A stretch of DNA of 53,141 nt, from the NCBI GenBank assembly GCA_030682135.1, contig JAUXQT010000073.1, positions 1-53,141 on the forward strand, given 5' to 3'. Shown in pieces: positions 7,113-14,914 of the stretch. Position 1 is the first letter of the stretch, and every line of letters starts with the position of its first letter. The notes beneath the pieces were generated by a model. That model made no database searches. It saw only the letters and a list, made by a program, of their open reading frames with translations, and had not been told where the DNA came from. Origin of the DNA: Nitrospirota bacterium. Lineage in GTDB: Bacteria; Nitrospirota; Nitrospiria; Nitrospirales; Nitrospiraceae. The translations under genes and the position numbers were made by a program.

Positions 7113-8138
7113 ATGCGTAACACTGCTGGACCGTTCGCAAGGCCCGCGATCTTTGCTATGTGCCAGCTGTTATGGGTTGTTGGAGCCTTGTGGGGCTCCG
7201 TAGCCTGCACGAGTGGAGGCGGAGCGGTATCTTCAATCTCCTCGCAGGATAGCCAACGTACCCCGTTCCAGGAATGGCAGATCATCGATACAGCGACGGG
7301 TCTATCGGTTTCTCTCGCCCAGTGGACCTCGCTGTTGCTGCAGCAGGACATCATCTATCTGGGCGAGGAGCATCACAATCGATTTCACATTGATGCAGCA
7401 ATAACGCTGCTCCGGAGGTTGAAGGCGGAGGGGCGCACACCGGTCCTGGCCATGGAAATGTTCGGCTGGGACGGCCAAGCAGCATTGGATCAGTATCTTT
7501 CCGGTTCCGAACCGACCAGACAGGCATTCCTCGAGGCTGTCAGATGGAGGCAAAACTGGGGCGGTTCTTACGAAGACTATGAACCGCTGGTCCTGTTGGC
7601 AAAGGAGCAACATTGGACGGTTCGGGCCATGAATCCCCCAAAGGCCTTAGTCCGAAGCGTCGCCCAACAGGGATTGGCTCAGGCACAATCTGATCCGGTC
7701 ATGACGGAATGGGGCATGAAGGACGAAGCCATCGTCGATGATCCGGTCTACCGAGCCCGCATACTCGAACAACTCCAGGCCTGTCATGGCGGCGGGAATG
7801 ATAGTCTCTATCAGACAATGTATGAAGCCTCCATGGTCCGAGACGAAGGAATGGCCAAGACCTTGGTCAATCGCCTCAACCGGATTCGCTCAGGAGCTGA
7901 TCTGATGGCCGGGCCGCTGGTGAGCTATACCGGCGGAGGACATATTCAGTATAACCTTCCAGTTCCGAAACGAGTGGTCCGTCGCCTGTCTGATCCAGTC
8001 CGCCAAGTGAGCATCTACATGACGTCGTTTGAGGTGGGGCGTATCGAGGAACTACAAGAGATGATCCGTGAAAAGATTGCGGATTATCTCTGGCTGACTC
8101 CGGTCAGTAGCCAGGGGCCGCCCCGCCGATGCCGATAG
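7113..8138 (+). CDS. ChaN-type haem-binding-family lipoprotein
   Basis: The 341-residue protein has a hydrophobic leader ending in GSVAC (Cys32), a slightly atypical lipobox, so it is probably a lipoprotein. The mature part matches the Cofac_haem_bdg/ChaN family (PF04187): IIYLGEEHHNRFHIDAAITL near the start with its histidine cluster, then LAMEMFGWDGQ, RWRQNWGGSYEDYEPLV and a later GGGHIQYNLPVP. The family includes Campylobacter ChaN, an outer-membrane lipoprotein that binds haem and is linked to iron acquisition. Whether this protein binds haem cannot be read from the sequence. It is divergent from the unknown 437-residue gene and followed after 72 bases by a CDGSH Fe-S protein gene, a possible iron theme. 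The start is ATG at 7113, after a GGTAGAG ribosome site. Confidence 0.85.
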   Translation: MRNTAGPFARPAIFAMCQLLWVVGALWGSVACTSGGGAVSSISSQDSQRTPFQEWQIIDTATGLSVSLAQWTSLLLQQDIIYLGEEHHNRFHIDAAITLLRRLKAEGRTPVLAMEMFGWDGQAALDQYLSGSEPTRQAFLEAVRWRQNWGGSYEDYEPLVLLAKEQHWTVRAMNPPKALVRSVAQQGLAQAQSDPVMTEWGMKDEAIVDDPVYRARILEQLQACHGGGNDSLYQTMYEASMVRDEGMAKTLVNRLNRIRSGADLMAGPLVSYTGGGHIQYNLPVPKRVVRRLSDPVRQVSIYMTSFEVGRIEELQEMIREKIADYLWLTPVSSQGPPRRCR

Positions 8139-8210
8139 AAACTCGAATCGTGAGCGGCACCGACCACTTCAGGGTGATCGCCTCTTACATGTATCTATAA
8201 AGGAGAAGTG

Positions 8211-8450
8211 ATGTCTGACAAGCCTGTGATTGCCCAGCGAACTCCCTGCACGTTAGAGGTTGGTCCTGGAACCATCTATTGGTGTCGATGTGGTCGTTCA
8301 AAGACACAACCGTTTTGCGATGGATCCCATACGGGGACTGAATTCTCACCGATGGAAGTCCATTTCGAAGAAAAAAAACGAGTCTCACTCTGTGGCTGTA
8401 AGCACACAAAGAAGCCGCCTTTCTGCGACGGCTCCCACTCGAAGATCTAA
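8211..8450 (+). CDS. Double CDGSH iron-sulfur protein
   Basis: This 79-residue protein carries two CDGSH-type 2Fe-2S motifs: CRCGRSKTQPFCDGSH and CGCKHTKKPPFCDGSH. Each has the three-Cys, one-His ligand set of the mitoNEET/Miner family, so it should bind two clusters, like the bacterial and mitochondrial type-3 (Miner2-like) proteins. It has no membrane anchor and should be soluble and cytoplasmic. CDGSH proteins take part in Fe-S cluster transfer or redox sensing; the precise role here is unknown. I start at ATG 8211 because AGGAG sits five bases before it; a GTG one codon earlier would be too close to that site. It lies downstream of the ChaN-like gene, possibly in the same transcript. Confidence 0.93.
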   Translation: MSDKPVIAQRTPCTLEVGPGTIYWCRCGRSKTQPFCDGSHTGTEFSPMEVHFEEKKRVSLCGCKHTKKPPFCDGSHSKI

Positions 8451-8565
8451 CGGGCCGCATTCCGACCGGCGCAAAGCAGCGCCATCGGATTTCGGGAAAT
8501 GACTCGTTGATGGCTCCGGGAGGATCTCGAGGCCTCATGATTGCCGGTAAAAAATAGACGAACTC

Positions 8566-8594
8566 TTGACAGTTTAATCGAGCCGTCTCAGACT
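8566..8594 (+). promoter_or_regulatory. Sigma70-like promoter for the SWIM protein gene
   Basis: A perfect TTGACA (8566-8571) is followed after 17 bases by CAGACT (8589-8594), a weak -10. The expected start near 8601 leaves about 25 bases before the TTG start at 8626. Confidence 0.5.
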
Positions 8595-8625
8595 ACGCGG
8601 GAACATCAGTTGGAGTCGTTCGCGA

Positions 8626-9552
8626 TTGGGAACACAGCGCATGCGAAATAAGATCCCCTGCTCTGCTGAGCGGTTAAGCCTCCTGGACCCTCCCATGATC
8701 CAGGCAGTGGTGGATCGCAATGCCTTTCACATCGGCAGCCAATACCTCTCCGAGAATCGCGTTCGGATTGTCGAGGCCGATGATGCGCAGATTTCGTCCG
8801 CCGTCATTGGAAATTCCGGCCTCTACGAACAGACGATCCGTCTCAAGGAGGGGCATCTCATCTCAAAGTGCAGTTGCTCACTACCCGAAGAGCCCATGTG
8901 CCGCCATTGCATCGCGGTTCTGCTGGAGTATCATCGGTGGGCGCAGCCAAGGAACGGTCAACAAAAGAAAACGAAACCATCGGCAGCTCCGCAGCCGGCA
9001 CAGGCTCCTCCGACTAACAATGGTGCGTCTACACCAACACCAACAGCTGCCGCAACGACGACGGACTTCAAGCTGGGGGAGGTGATGGCCTTCATCGAAT
9101 GGCTACAGCCCACGATCAAGGCGTTGGAACGAGGCCAACCATTGCCTGATTCACCGAAGCTCGGTGGCGAACTAGCTCCCTGGACTCTAGCCATTCGCAA
9201 TTTGGAAGAGCGCCGCAGGGAGAGCGAAGACGTGCGGATCAACCTGGAATCCGACATGCGGGACCGAGAGGCCTATGTCGGACGCTTGACGCAACAGCTG
9301 CAAGCCTCGATGGAAGAGATCAAGGCCACCCAAGCCAGCGCTCAAAGCCTGCAACAAGAACTTACCGCTTGCAAAGAGATGCTGGCGAAGGTTTCCGAGG
9401 TCGCGTCCGAGGTCGGGAGTTACGACAGTCAACTGAAGTCTCTGGCCGGTGAGGTCTTATCAAAAGGGTCACAGCTCGACAAGTTGGCCAATTCATTCAG
9501 GGAAGTTTCCACGGCATTAAAAGCGCTGACCAAGCCCTCCGGCACCTCCTAA
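8626..9552 (+). CDS. SWIM zinc-finger protein with C-terminal coiled coil
   Basis: The 308-residue protein has an N-terminal SWIM zinc finger: Cys82, Cys84, Cys92 and His94 in KCSCSLPEEPMCRHC (CxC...CxH). A low-complexity Pro/Ala/Thr linker follows (about 105-145). Then come a helical segment and a long C-terminal coiled coil (about 190-300; ESDMRDREAYVGRLTQQLQA and onward). SWIM domains bind DNA or proteins in Swi2/Snf2 ATPases, MuDR transposases and MEK kinases; here no ATPase is attached. I use the TTG at 8626, which has GGAG ten bases upstream. ATG 8641 would give a protein five residues shorter and has no clear ribosome site. It is monocistronic. Function is unknown. Confidence 0.8.
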   Translation: MGTQRMRNKIPCSAERLSLLDPPMIQAVVDRNAFHIGSQYLSENRVRIVEADDAQISSAVIGNSGLYEQTIRLKEGHLISKCSCSLPEEPMCRHCIAVLLEYHRWAQPRNGQQKKTKPSAAPQPAQAPPTNNGASTPTPTAAATTTDFKLGEVMAFIEWLQPTIKALERGQPLPDSPKLGGELAPWTLAIRNLEERRRESEDVRINLESDMRDREAYVGRLTQQLQASMEEIKATQASAQSLQQELTACKEMLAKVSEVASEVGSYDSQLKSLAGEVLSKGSQLDKLANSFREVSTALKALTKPSGTS

Positions 9553-9603
9553 CCCATACCGCTTCGCACCCTCTCCGACTCTCTACCCTCGCAACCAAAA
9601 CCA

Positions 9604-9633
9604 TTGCGATTGGCCAGCCGATTTCAGTATAAT
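9604..9633 (+). promoter_or_regulatory. Sigma70 promoter for the small membrane protein
   Basis: A perfect TATAAT (9628-9633) is preceded, with 18-base spacing, by TTGCGA (9604-9609). Transcription would start near 9640, about 35 bases before the start codon. Confidence 0.65.
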
Positions 9634-9674
9634 GCGGCCCTTGTTCGTCTAATTGATGAAGGGAGGGTCGAGTG

Positions 9675-9866
9675 ATGAAAAAGATCGGCGCAGAGGTTCT
9701 CGCAGCGGCTAGCATGGTCCTGCTGACTGGTGTCACCTATGTTCTGGCGAATGAACCGCATGGTGAGGGGGCACCGGACTATAGCGGGGTGACCAGTATC
9801 TATTACACATTGATCGGGCTGATCCTCGCCTATGGCTTCTACGACTCCTTCCTCAAGAAGTCCTAG
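9675..9866 (+). CDS. Small membrane protein of unknown function (63 residues)
   Basis: The peptide begins MKKIGAEVLAAASMVLLTGV, a lysine start followed by a hydrophobic segment that could be a signal peptide (cleavage possible after VLANE) or a membrane helix. A polar loop EPHGEGAPDYSG follows, then a second hydrophobic helix (about 43-58, SIYYTLIGLILAYGFYDSF) and a KKS tail. GGGAGGG lies seven bases before ATG 9675, so I prefer that over the GTG one codon upstream. The gene has its own consensus -10 promoter and a strong terminator, so it is a separate, probably well-expressed unit. The second helix resembles single-helix accessory subunits of membrane complexes, but I cannot assign it to one. 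Confidence 0.8.
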   Translation: MKKIGAEVLAAASMVLLTGVTYVLANEPHGEGAPDYSGVTSIYYTLIGLILAYGFYDSFLKKS

Positions 9867-9889
9867 CCATATACAGATCAATTGAGTTC

Positions 9890-9930
9890 GGTCCCTGCCC
9901 AATGTCATTTGTATTGGGCAGGGACCTTTT
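9890..9930 (+). terminator. Rho-independent terminator
   Basis: Perfect 14-bp arms (9890-9903 and 9913-9926, GGTCCCTGCCCAAT and its complement) enclose a nine-base loop and are followed by TTTT (9927-9930). It ends the small membrane protein gene. On the other strand there is no T run. Confidence 0.92.
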
Positions 9931-9960
9931 CTCCCCTTACCTTCCACGTATGAACCCTAC

Positions 9961-10728
9961 TCACCGGTTCCGCTGGAGCAATGGCTCAAGCGCTGGGAAG
10001 ATATTTTCAACAATTACGCGATAGCCTTCTCCCGTCGGATGAATACCGTCCGATTGATTGAGCAAGGAGGAGCCTGCCACACCATCGAGAAAGAATGGAA
10101 TCATCGTGAGGTGATATTGATTCGCCAGTGCGCGATAGAGCGCCTCGAACCCTGCGGTGTACTCCATGCCATAATTGGGAGGGAGTTTCATTCCGGCTAA
10201 CACAACAGTGACCGACGACTGTTGAAGTTGCTGAATGATCCGCTCAAGGTTGCTCTTCGTCTCTTGAAGACTGAGGCCACGAAGCCCGTCATTGGCGCCT
10301 AACTCTACAATGACAATCGAGGGTTTGCTGTTCAGAACCCAGGTTACCCTCCTCAGTCCACCGGCCGTCGTCTCACCGCTGACTCCCGCATTGACGACCC
10401 GATAGGAATACCCAACCACGTCGAGCTTCTGCTGTAGCTGAGCGGGATAAGATTCATGCTGTGTCACACCGAAACCGGCCGTCAGGCTGTTGCCGAAGGC
10501 GACAATTCTTGGCCGTTCGGCAGAGACTTGGGCCTTCGGCCGACCAGGCTGTGCCGTGACATCGGTTCCCAGTTGTTGCCCAACACCTTCGCGAGGAGCA
10601 TTTGAAATGGGAGGAGAGGGCGTATTGGCACGGTCACAGCCGTAGAGAACGATGAAGGAAAGGCAGAATAATAGTTTTGTGAGGAGCCATAAGTGACGCA
10701 TATTTTTTGAGTATAATATAGGCTTCAC
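9961..10728 (-). CDS. SGNH/GDSL esterase, TesA-like lipoprotein
   Basis: The four SGNH blocks are present: catalytic Ser in AFGNSLTAGFG, Gly in NAGVSGETT, Asn in ELGANDGLRG, and the Asp-His pair in DGIHPTGEGY. ELGANDGLRG and PPNYGMEY closely resemble E. coli TesA (acyl-CoA thioesterase I / lysophospholipase L1), so hydrolysis of acyl esters or thioesters in the periplasm is likely. A hydrophobic leader ends in VLYGC, which suggests a lipoprotein, unlike soluble TesA. The start is uncertain. ATG 10728 gives 255 residues. The ATG at 10701 (MRHLWLL) gives 246, fits a signal peptide better and lies just downstream of a TATACT-like -10; neither has a clear ribosome site. It is divergent from the ybbA/ybbP-type transporter, as tesA is in E. 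coli. Confidence 0.88.
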   Translation of the reverse strand: MKPILYSKNMRHLWLLTKLLFCLSFIVLYGCDRANTPSPPISNAPREGVGQQLGTDVTAQPGRPKAQVSAERPRIVAFGNSLTAGFGVTQHESYPAQLQQKLDVVGYSYRVVNAGVSGETTAGGLRRVTWVLNSKPSIVIVELGANDGLRGLSLQETKSNLERIIQQLQQSSVTVVLAGMKLPPNYGMEYTAGFEALYRALANQYHLTMIPFFLDGVAGSSLLNQSDGIHPTGEGYRVIVENIFPALEPLLQRNR

Positions 10729-10757
10729 ATAGACGATACGGTAGGAGCCTGACGAAC

Positions 10758-11462
10758 ATGATCATACTCGATCACCTCACGATGCGCCTGGCCGGCGGCG
10801 GTCGTCAGATCACGATCCTCGACGACATCACCGTCGCAATCCCTGACAAGCAACGCGTGGCCATCGTCGGTCCATCGGGAAGCGGCAAGTCCACTTTGCT
10901 GGGCCTCATCGCAGGGCTGGACCAGCCAACGTCCGGATCCATCACGATAGACGGAGTCGAGATCTCTACAATGCGAGAGAACGCCCTGGCACGATATCGC
11001 CGCGATCACATCGGCTATATCTTCCAATCTTTTCACCTCATTCCCACCCTCACGGCCTTGGAAAATGTCCTGGTGCCATTAGAGTTGGCCGGAATACGTG
11101 GAGCGCAGGCTCGTGCCACGGACCTGTTAGGTGCTGTCGGTCTTGCAAGTCGTTTGTCCCATTATCCCGTCCAACTGTCGGGAGGCGAACAGCAGCGAGT
11201 GGCTGTGGCCAGAGCGTTCGCCTGTCGCCCACCGATTCTGTTAGCGGACGAGCCAACCGGCAACTTGGATTCGGCCACAGGGCAACATATCATGAGTCTG
11301 CTCCTGTCGCTCCATCGCGATTTCGGCACCACCCTCGTCCTCGTCACGCATGATCGTTCCATGGCCTCCTCCATGGAACGAATCATTGCGTTGCGCGACG
11401 GTCGCATCGAATCCGATAGCCTCAATGACTCAGAGCCTTCGGTCGCAGAGTCACCACGGTGA
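10758..11462 (+). CDS. ybbA: ABC transporter ATPase, YbbA/LolD family
   Basis: The 234-residue protein is a complete ABC ATPase. Walker A is GPSGSGKST (38-46), the Q-loop sits in GYIFQSFHLIPTLTALENVL, the signature is LSGGEQQRVAVARAF, and Walker B is ILLADEPTGNLDS. The signature and Q-loop style are those of the MacB/LolD/FtsE group that works with FtsX-type permeases. The stop overlaps the GTG start of the permease gene (GTGA), so the two are translationally coupled. Together with the divergent tesA-like gene this reproduces the E. coli tesA-ybbA-ybbP locus, whose transporter is poorly characterised. The substrate is unknown; a lipid or lysophospholipid link is plausible given the esterase. 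An AGGAG lies about ten bases before ATG 10758. Confidence 0.93.
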   Translation: MIILDHLTMRLAGGGRQITILDDITVAIPDKQRVAIVGPSGSGKSTLLGLIAGLDQPTSGSITIDGVEISTMRENALARYRRDHIGYIFQSFHLIPTLTALENVLVPLELAGIRGAQARATDLLGAVGLASRLSHYPVQLSGGEQQRVAVARAFACRPPILLADEPTGNLDSATGQHIMSLLLSLHRDFGTTLVLVTHDRSMASSMERIIALRDGRIESDSLNDSEPSVAESPR

Positions 11463-14125
11463 ACCCCTTCATCTTCAGCATGGCCTGGCGGGAAACCAGA
11501 GGCGCCTGGCGCCACTTTCTCTATTTCTTCGCTTGCATTGCGATCGGCGTCGGGGCCTTGGTCGGGGTATCGCTGTTTGGCATGAACGTGGATCGTGCCG
11601 TCACGAAAGAAGCGCGCGGCCTATTAGGTGGCGATCTCGAAATTCGCCTGACACATCCCCTGAGTCTTGCCGGGCAAACGGTGCTGGACTCTCTGGGCGA
11701 ACGAAACATGGTCTTCACCCATGTGAGTGAACTCATCGCGATGGCTGCGCGCACCACTCAATCGCCCTCCGGCTCCCAATCGACTCAGATCATCGAACTC
11801 AAAGCCATCGAATCGGCCTATCCCCTCTACGGAGCGATCCGGCTCGACCCGGCGCAATCGCTCGATGGCCTGCTCCATCCGGATGAACATCGCTGTGGCG
11901 GACATGCCTGCTTTGGAGCCGTGGTACAGGAGTCGCTGCTGATCCGGATGGGCCTCGCCGTGGGAGACCATTTCAAAGTTGGCCACGAGGTGTTTTTAAT
12001 TACCGGCATCGTCCGGACCGAGCCGGATCGAATGGCCAATGCATTCAGCCTAGGCCCGCGAGTGATGATTGCCCAGGAGGGGCTTCGGGCAGCGGAACTG
12101 ATCAAGCCGGGGAGCCGAGTCCGAGAGCGGTATCTCCTGAAGATACCGCCCGGCATACCGCTGGAGCCGCTCCTCACTGAACTGCGTGGCCGGCTGGCGA
12201 CAGATTCCGTACGCATATCCAGCTATCGCGCGGCCCAGCCACAGTTGAAACAATTTCTCGACCAGCTCTCCCGTTACCTCGGGCTAATTGGTCTCACGGC
12301 GCTATTCATCGGCGGACTGGGGGTCGGGACCTCGATTCACGCGTTTTTGCGCGACAAACAGCGAACGATCGCGATCTTGAAAGCGCTTGGCGCCGATTCG
12401 ACCATGGTCGTCTCGACCTATGTGGCGCAAACGATCATCTTAGGTTCAGTGGGGAGCTTCGCGGGAATCCTCTTGGGGATCGGGCTTCAACGGATACTCC
12501 CTCCCCTTATGGCCGGTCTCTTTTCGTCCGACCTTCTCGAGCAATTGGGCGTCTCCTCAGAGCTGTCATGGTCCTCGATGGGGCCCTTGATGAAAGGGGC
12601 CACACTGGGATTGTTGTCGACACTACTATTTACCCTCTGGCCTCTCCTGAAGACTCGTGACATTCACCCTGGTGCAATCTTTCGGCACGATGCTGAGCAG
12701 GCGACGGTCGAGCAGCAGACAGCTCCTGCACGATGGTGGGTAAGATGGGGACTGACCGACCGCGTAAATGTTGGCACGGCCTCAGGAATCATTCTCGGGC
12801 TCTGCGCGCTTTCGGTATGGCAAGCAGGCTCATGGTCGATCGGGTTCCTGTTTCTCGGAGCATTGTCTGTCGCCATCCTCCTCCTCTTCGTCTGCGCGCA
12901 AATGTTCGTACGACTGCTGGGCTGGATGCCATTGCCACGCGTCTTGAGCCTTCGTTATGCCGTCGGCAATATCGTGCGGCCAGGAGGGCAGGCAGCGGGT
13001 ATCATGGTCGCCATCGGTATCGGAGCCATGATGATTGTTACGGTGACGTTGGTGGAGCAGGCGTTGCTGCACCAAGTGCAGGAGAGTCGACCGGCGGATG
13101 CCCCGACCTTCTTCTTTATCGATATTCAACCCGATCAGGCACAGGAGTTCGTATCGCTGGTACAACGCCAGATCGGAGGGGCGATTCCTGAACTGACGCC
13201 ACTGGTACGCTCACGCCTCCATGCGATCAATGGGCAGGTCGTCACCGCAGAAGAGAGCCTTCAGAAGGACGAGAAGCGATCGGAGGGGAAAGAGGAGCGG
13301 GGGAAACAATGGTATCTCACCAGGGAATATGTATTGACCTTTCTCGAACAGCTTCCGAAAGATAATCGGCTCGTCAAAGGGGAATGGTGGAAACCTGGGC
13401 AGGTCTTCTCCGCCCCTCACGTCTCAGTAGAAGAAGACGCCGCCATGCACTTGGGTCTCGAAATCGGCTCACTCGTGGAACTCGATATTCAGGGGACTAC
13501 CCTGTCGGCGGAAGTGAGCAGTATCCGGAAAGTCGAGTGGGGGAATTTCTCGACGAACTTCTACATGATCTTTTCCCCGGGAGCGCTCGAAGGGGCGCCG
13601 TTTACCTATGTGGCGACCGTGCGAGTCTCGCCGGATCAAGAAGTGTCGCTGCAACAGGCCGTCGTCGCATTATTTCCCAACGTCAGCGCGATTCATATCG
13701 GCGACGTGCTCAACAGTTTTGCGCGAGTGCTCGATCGCCTTTCGCTGGCGATCAGGGCTGTCGCATTATTTTGCGTCGTGGCCGGTTGGTTGGTCATGGC
13801 GGCGGCGCTCGCCGCAACACGCTATCGGCGCCTCTATGAATCGGTGATCCTGAAAGCGCTCGGCGCCACTCGCGGCCTGATAGGGCGGGCGTTTGCCATC
13901 GAGTATGTCTTGTTAGGCACGGTGGCCGGATTCATCGGCCTGTCGCTCGGGACAGTCTTGTCATGGGCGGTGTTGCGATATCTGTTCGATCTCCCCTGGA
14001 GCCTGCATCCACGGGTGCTTGGCATCGGCCTCTTCCTGACCATGTTATTGACGCTGGTCGTAGGGTTTGCCAGCACCTATCGGATTCTAGGCCAGCGGCC
14101 GCTCGCCGTACTTCGACACGAGTAA
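11459..14125 (+). CDS. ybbP: FtsX-like ABC permease, YbbP family
   Basis: The 888-residue inner-membrane protein has the long YbbP layout: an N-terminal helix (WRHFLYFFACIAIGVGALVG), a large periplasmic MacB-like domain, and FtsX-type helices from about 275. After a middle helix pair comes a second periplasmic domain and a final FtsX module (about 760-880), containing YESVILKALGATRGLIGRAF and ending PLAVLRHE. The motif ILKALGAD in the first module and LKALGATR in the second mark the duplicated coupling regions. It works with the ATPase encoded just upstream, with which it overlaps by four bases. The start is GTG. Proteins of this type couple ATP hydrolysis to extraction or movement of lipophilic substrates at the outer face of the inner membrane; the substrate is not known. 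Confidence 0.92.
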   Translation: MNPFIFSMAWRETRGAWRHFLYFFACIAIGVGALVGVSLFGMNVDRAVTKEARGLLGGDLEIRLTHPLSLAGQTVLDSLGERNMVFTHVSELIAMAARTTQSPSGSQSTQIIELKAIESAYPLYGAIRLDPAQSLDGLLHPDEHRCGGHACFGAVVQESLLIRMGLAVGDHFKVGHEVFLITGIVRTEPDRMANAFSLGPRVMIAQEGLRAAELIKPGSRVRERYLLKIPPGIPLEPLLTELRGRLATDSVRISSYRAAQPQLKQFLDQLSRYLGLIGLTALFIGGLGVGTSIHAFLRDKQRTIAILKALGADSTMVVSTYVAQTIILGSVGSFAGILLGIGLQRILPPLMAGLFSSDLLEQLGVSSELSWSSMGPLMKGATLGLLSTLLFTLWPLLKTRDIHPGAIFRHDAEQATVEQQTAPARWWVRWGLTDRVNVGTASGIILGLCALSVWQAGSWSIGFLFLGALSVAILLLFVCAQMFVRLLGWMPLPRVLSLRYAVGNIVRPGGQAAGIMVAIGIGAMMIVTVTLVEQALLHQVQESRPADAPTFFFIDIQPDQAQEFVSLVQRQIGGAIPELTPLVRSRLHAINGQVVTAEESLQKDEKRSEGKEERGKQWYLTREYVLTFLEQLPKDNRLVKGEWWKPGQVFSAPHVSVEEDAAMHLGLEIGSLVELDIQGTTLSAEVSSIRKVEWGNFSTNFYMIFSPGALEGAPFTYVATVRVSPDQEVSLQQAVVALFPNVSAIHIGDVLNSFARVLDRLSLAIRAVALFCVVAGWLVMAAALAATRYRRLYESVILKALGATRGLIGRAFAIEYVLLGTVAGFIGLSLGTVLSWAVLRYLFDLPWSLHPRVLGIGLFLTMLLTLVVGFASTYRILGQRPLAVLRHE

Positions 14126-14217
14126 GGTGCAGCCAAGAGCAGGTCCCTGTTGTTCATGCACGCGTAGCTCAAACCATCGAACCAGTTGGCTCGTGAATGA
14201 AGAAAACGGGCCGGCCA

Positions 14218-14712
14218 TCAGACCGCGTAATCCGGCAGACGCAGATCGAGAATACGGCGAATACGGCGTTCCTCTGAATGGAGAAATCCTGAAAACCTGA
14301 GACCGACGCCGTCGGTAAAGCGGGCCCGCACGATCGCCTCGTCGATCATGATGGGAAGATCGTATTCACCGGACTGAAGCTCCAGCATCACGTGGCATCC
14401 CATCGGAAGTCGTTGGTTCGTTCTGATACGGCATCCTCGCAGAGACAGATTCACCGTAGTCCCTTCAACCACGACCCGTTGGGTCGGATCGTGAACGGGC
14501 CGAACCTGGGCCGGATACTGAACAGGGACACGCTCATAGTTTCGACGAGGATTCGATGTGAGTTTGCCGAGGAAGGAGGTAAAGCGATGGGCACAGAGCT
14601 GACAGCGAAAGGGATAGATGGTCAAGGTGCCAAGGAGTCGCTCTGCGACTCCTAATCGAGGGGCCAATTTTGTTTTCGCGGTGCCGCACTTCGGACAGTT
14701 CGCAGTGCGCAT
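14218..14712 (-). CDS. PilZ domain protein with N-terminal zinc ribbon
   Basis: The 164-residue protein has two parts. Residues 1-45 contain CPKC (Cys6, Cys9) and CQLC (Cys37, Cys40), a likely zinc ribbon. Residues ~55-160 form a PilZ domain with the c-di-GMP-binding arginine motif RRNYER (56-61) and the NLSLRG motif (88-93), in place of the usual D/NxSxxG. Both motifs look intact, so c-di-GMP binding is expected. The output is unknown; a zinc ribbon could mediate protein or nucleic-acid contacts. It is convergent with ybbP, 92 bases away, and stands alone upstream of the M1 peptidase on the same strand. Confidence 0.88.
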   Translation of the reverse strand: MRTANCPKCGTAKTKLAPRLGVAERLLGTLTIYPFRCQLCAHRFTSFLGKLTSNPRRNYERVPVQYPAQVRPVHDPTQRVVVEGTTVNLSLRGCRIRTNQRLPMGCHVMLELQSGEYDLPIMIDEAIVRARFTDGVGLRFSGFLHSEERRIRRILDLRLPDYAV

Positions 14713-14914
14713 GGTCAGTCAGCGCTCCCGTGATTCGCCGTTGAGAGACGATGGTAGTCCGTTTAATTGAGGAGACAGTGTACCGACACCTTCTACCACG
14801 CAACAAGCCCTCATTCAGGGGGGGGGAGTGAGATGAAGGTAGGCCAGCCTATATCCTGTCAACCCTACTGCGAAGGGTGACAGCCGTCACGGCTTCCCCC
14901 TGTTCCCTCTCCTT

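Noticed and set aside
14818-14826. Run of nine G as a phase-variation tract
   Set aside because: It lies in a gap between genes reading away from or far from it, with no promoter box or start codon around it that slippage would affect.
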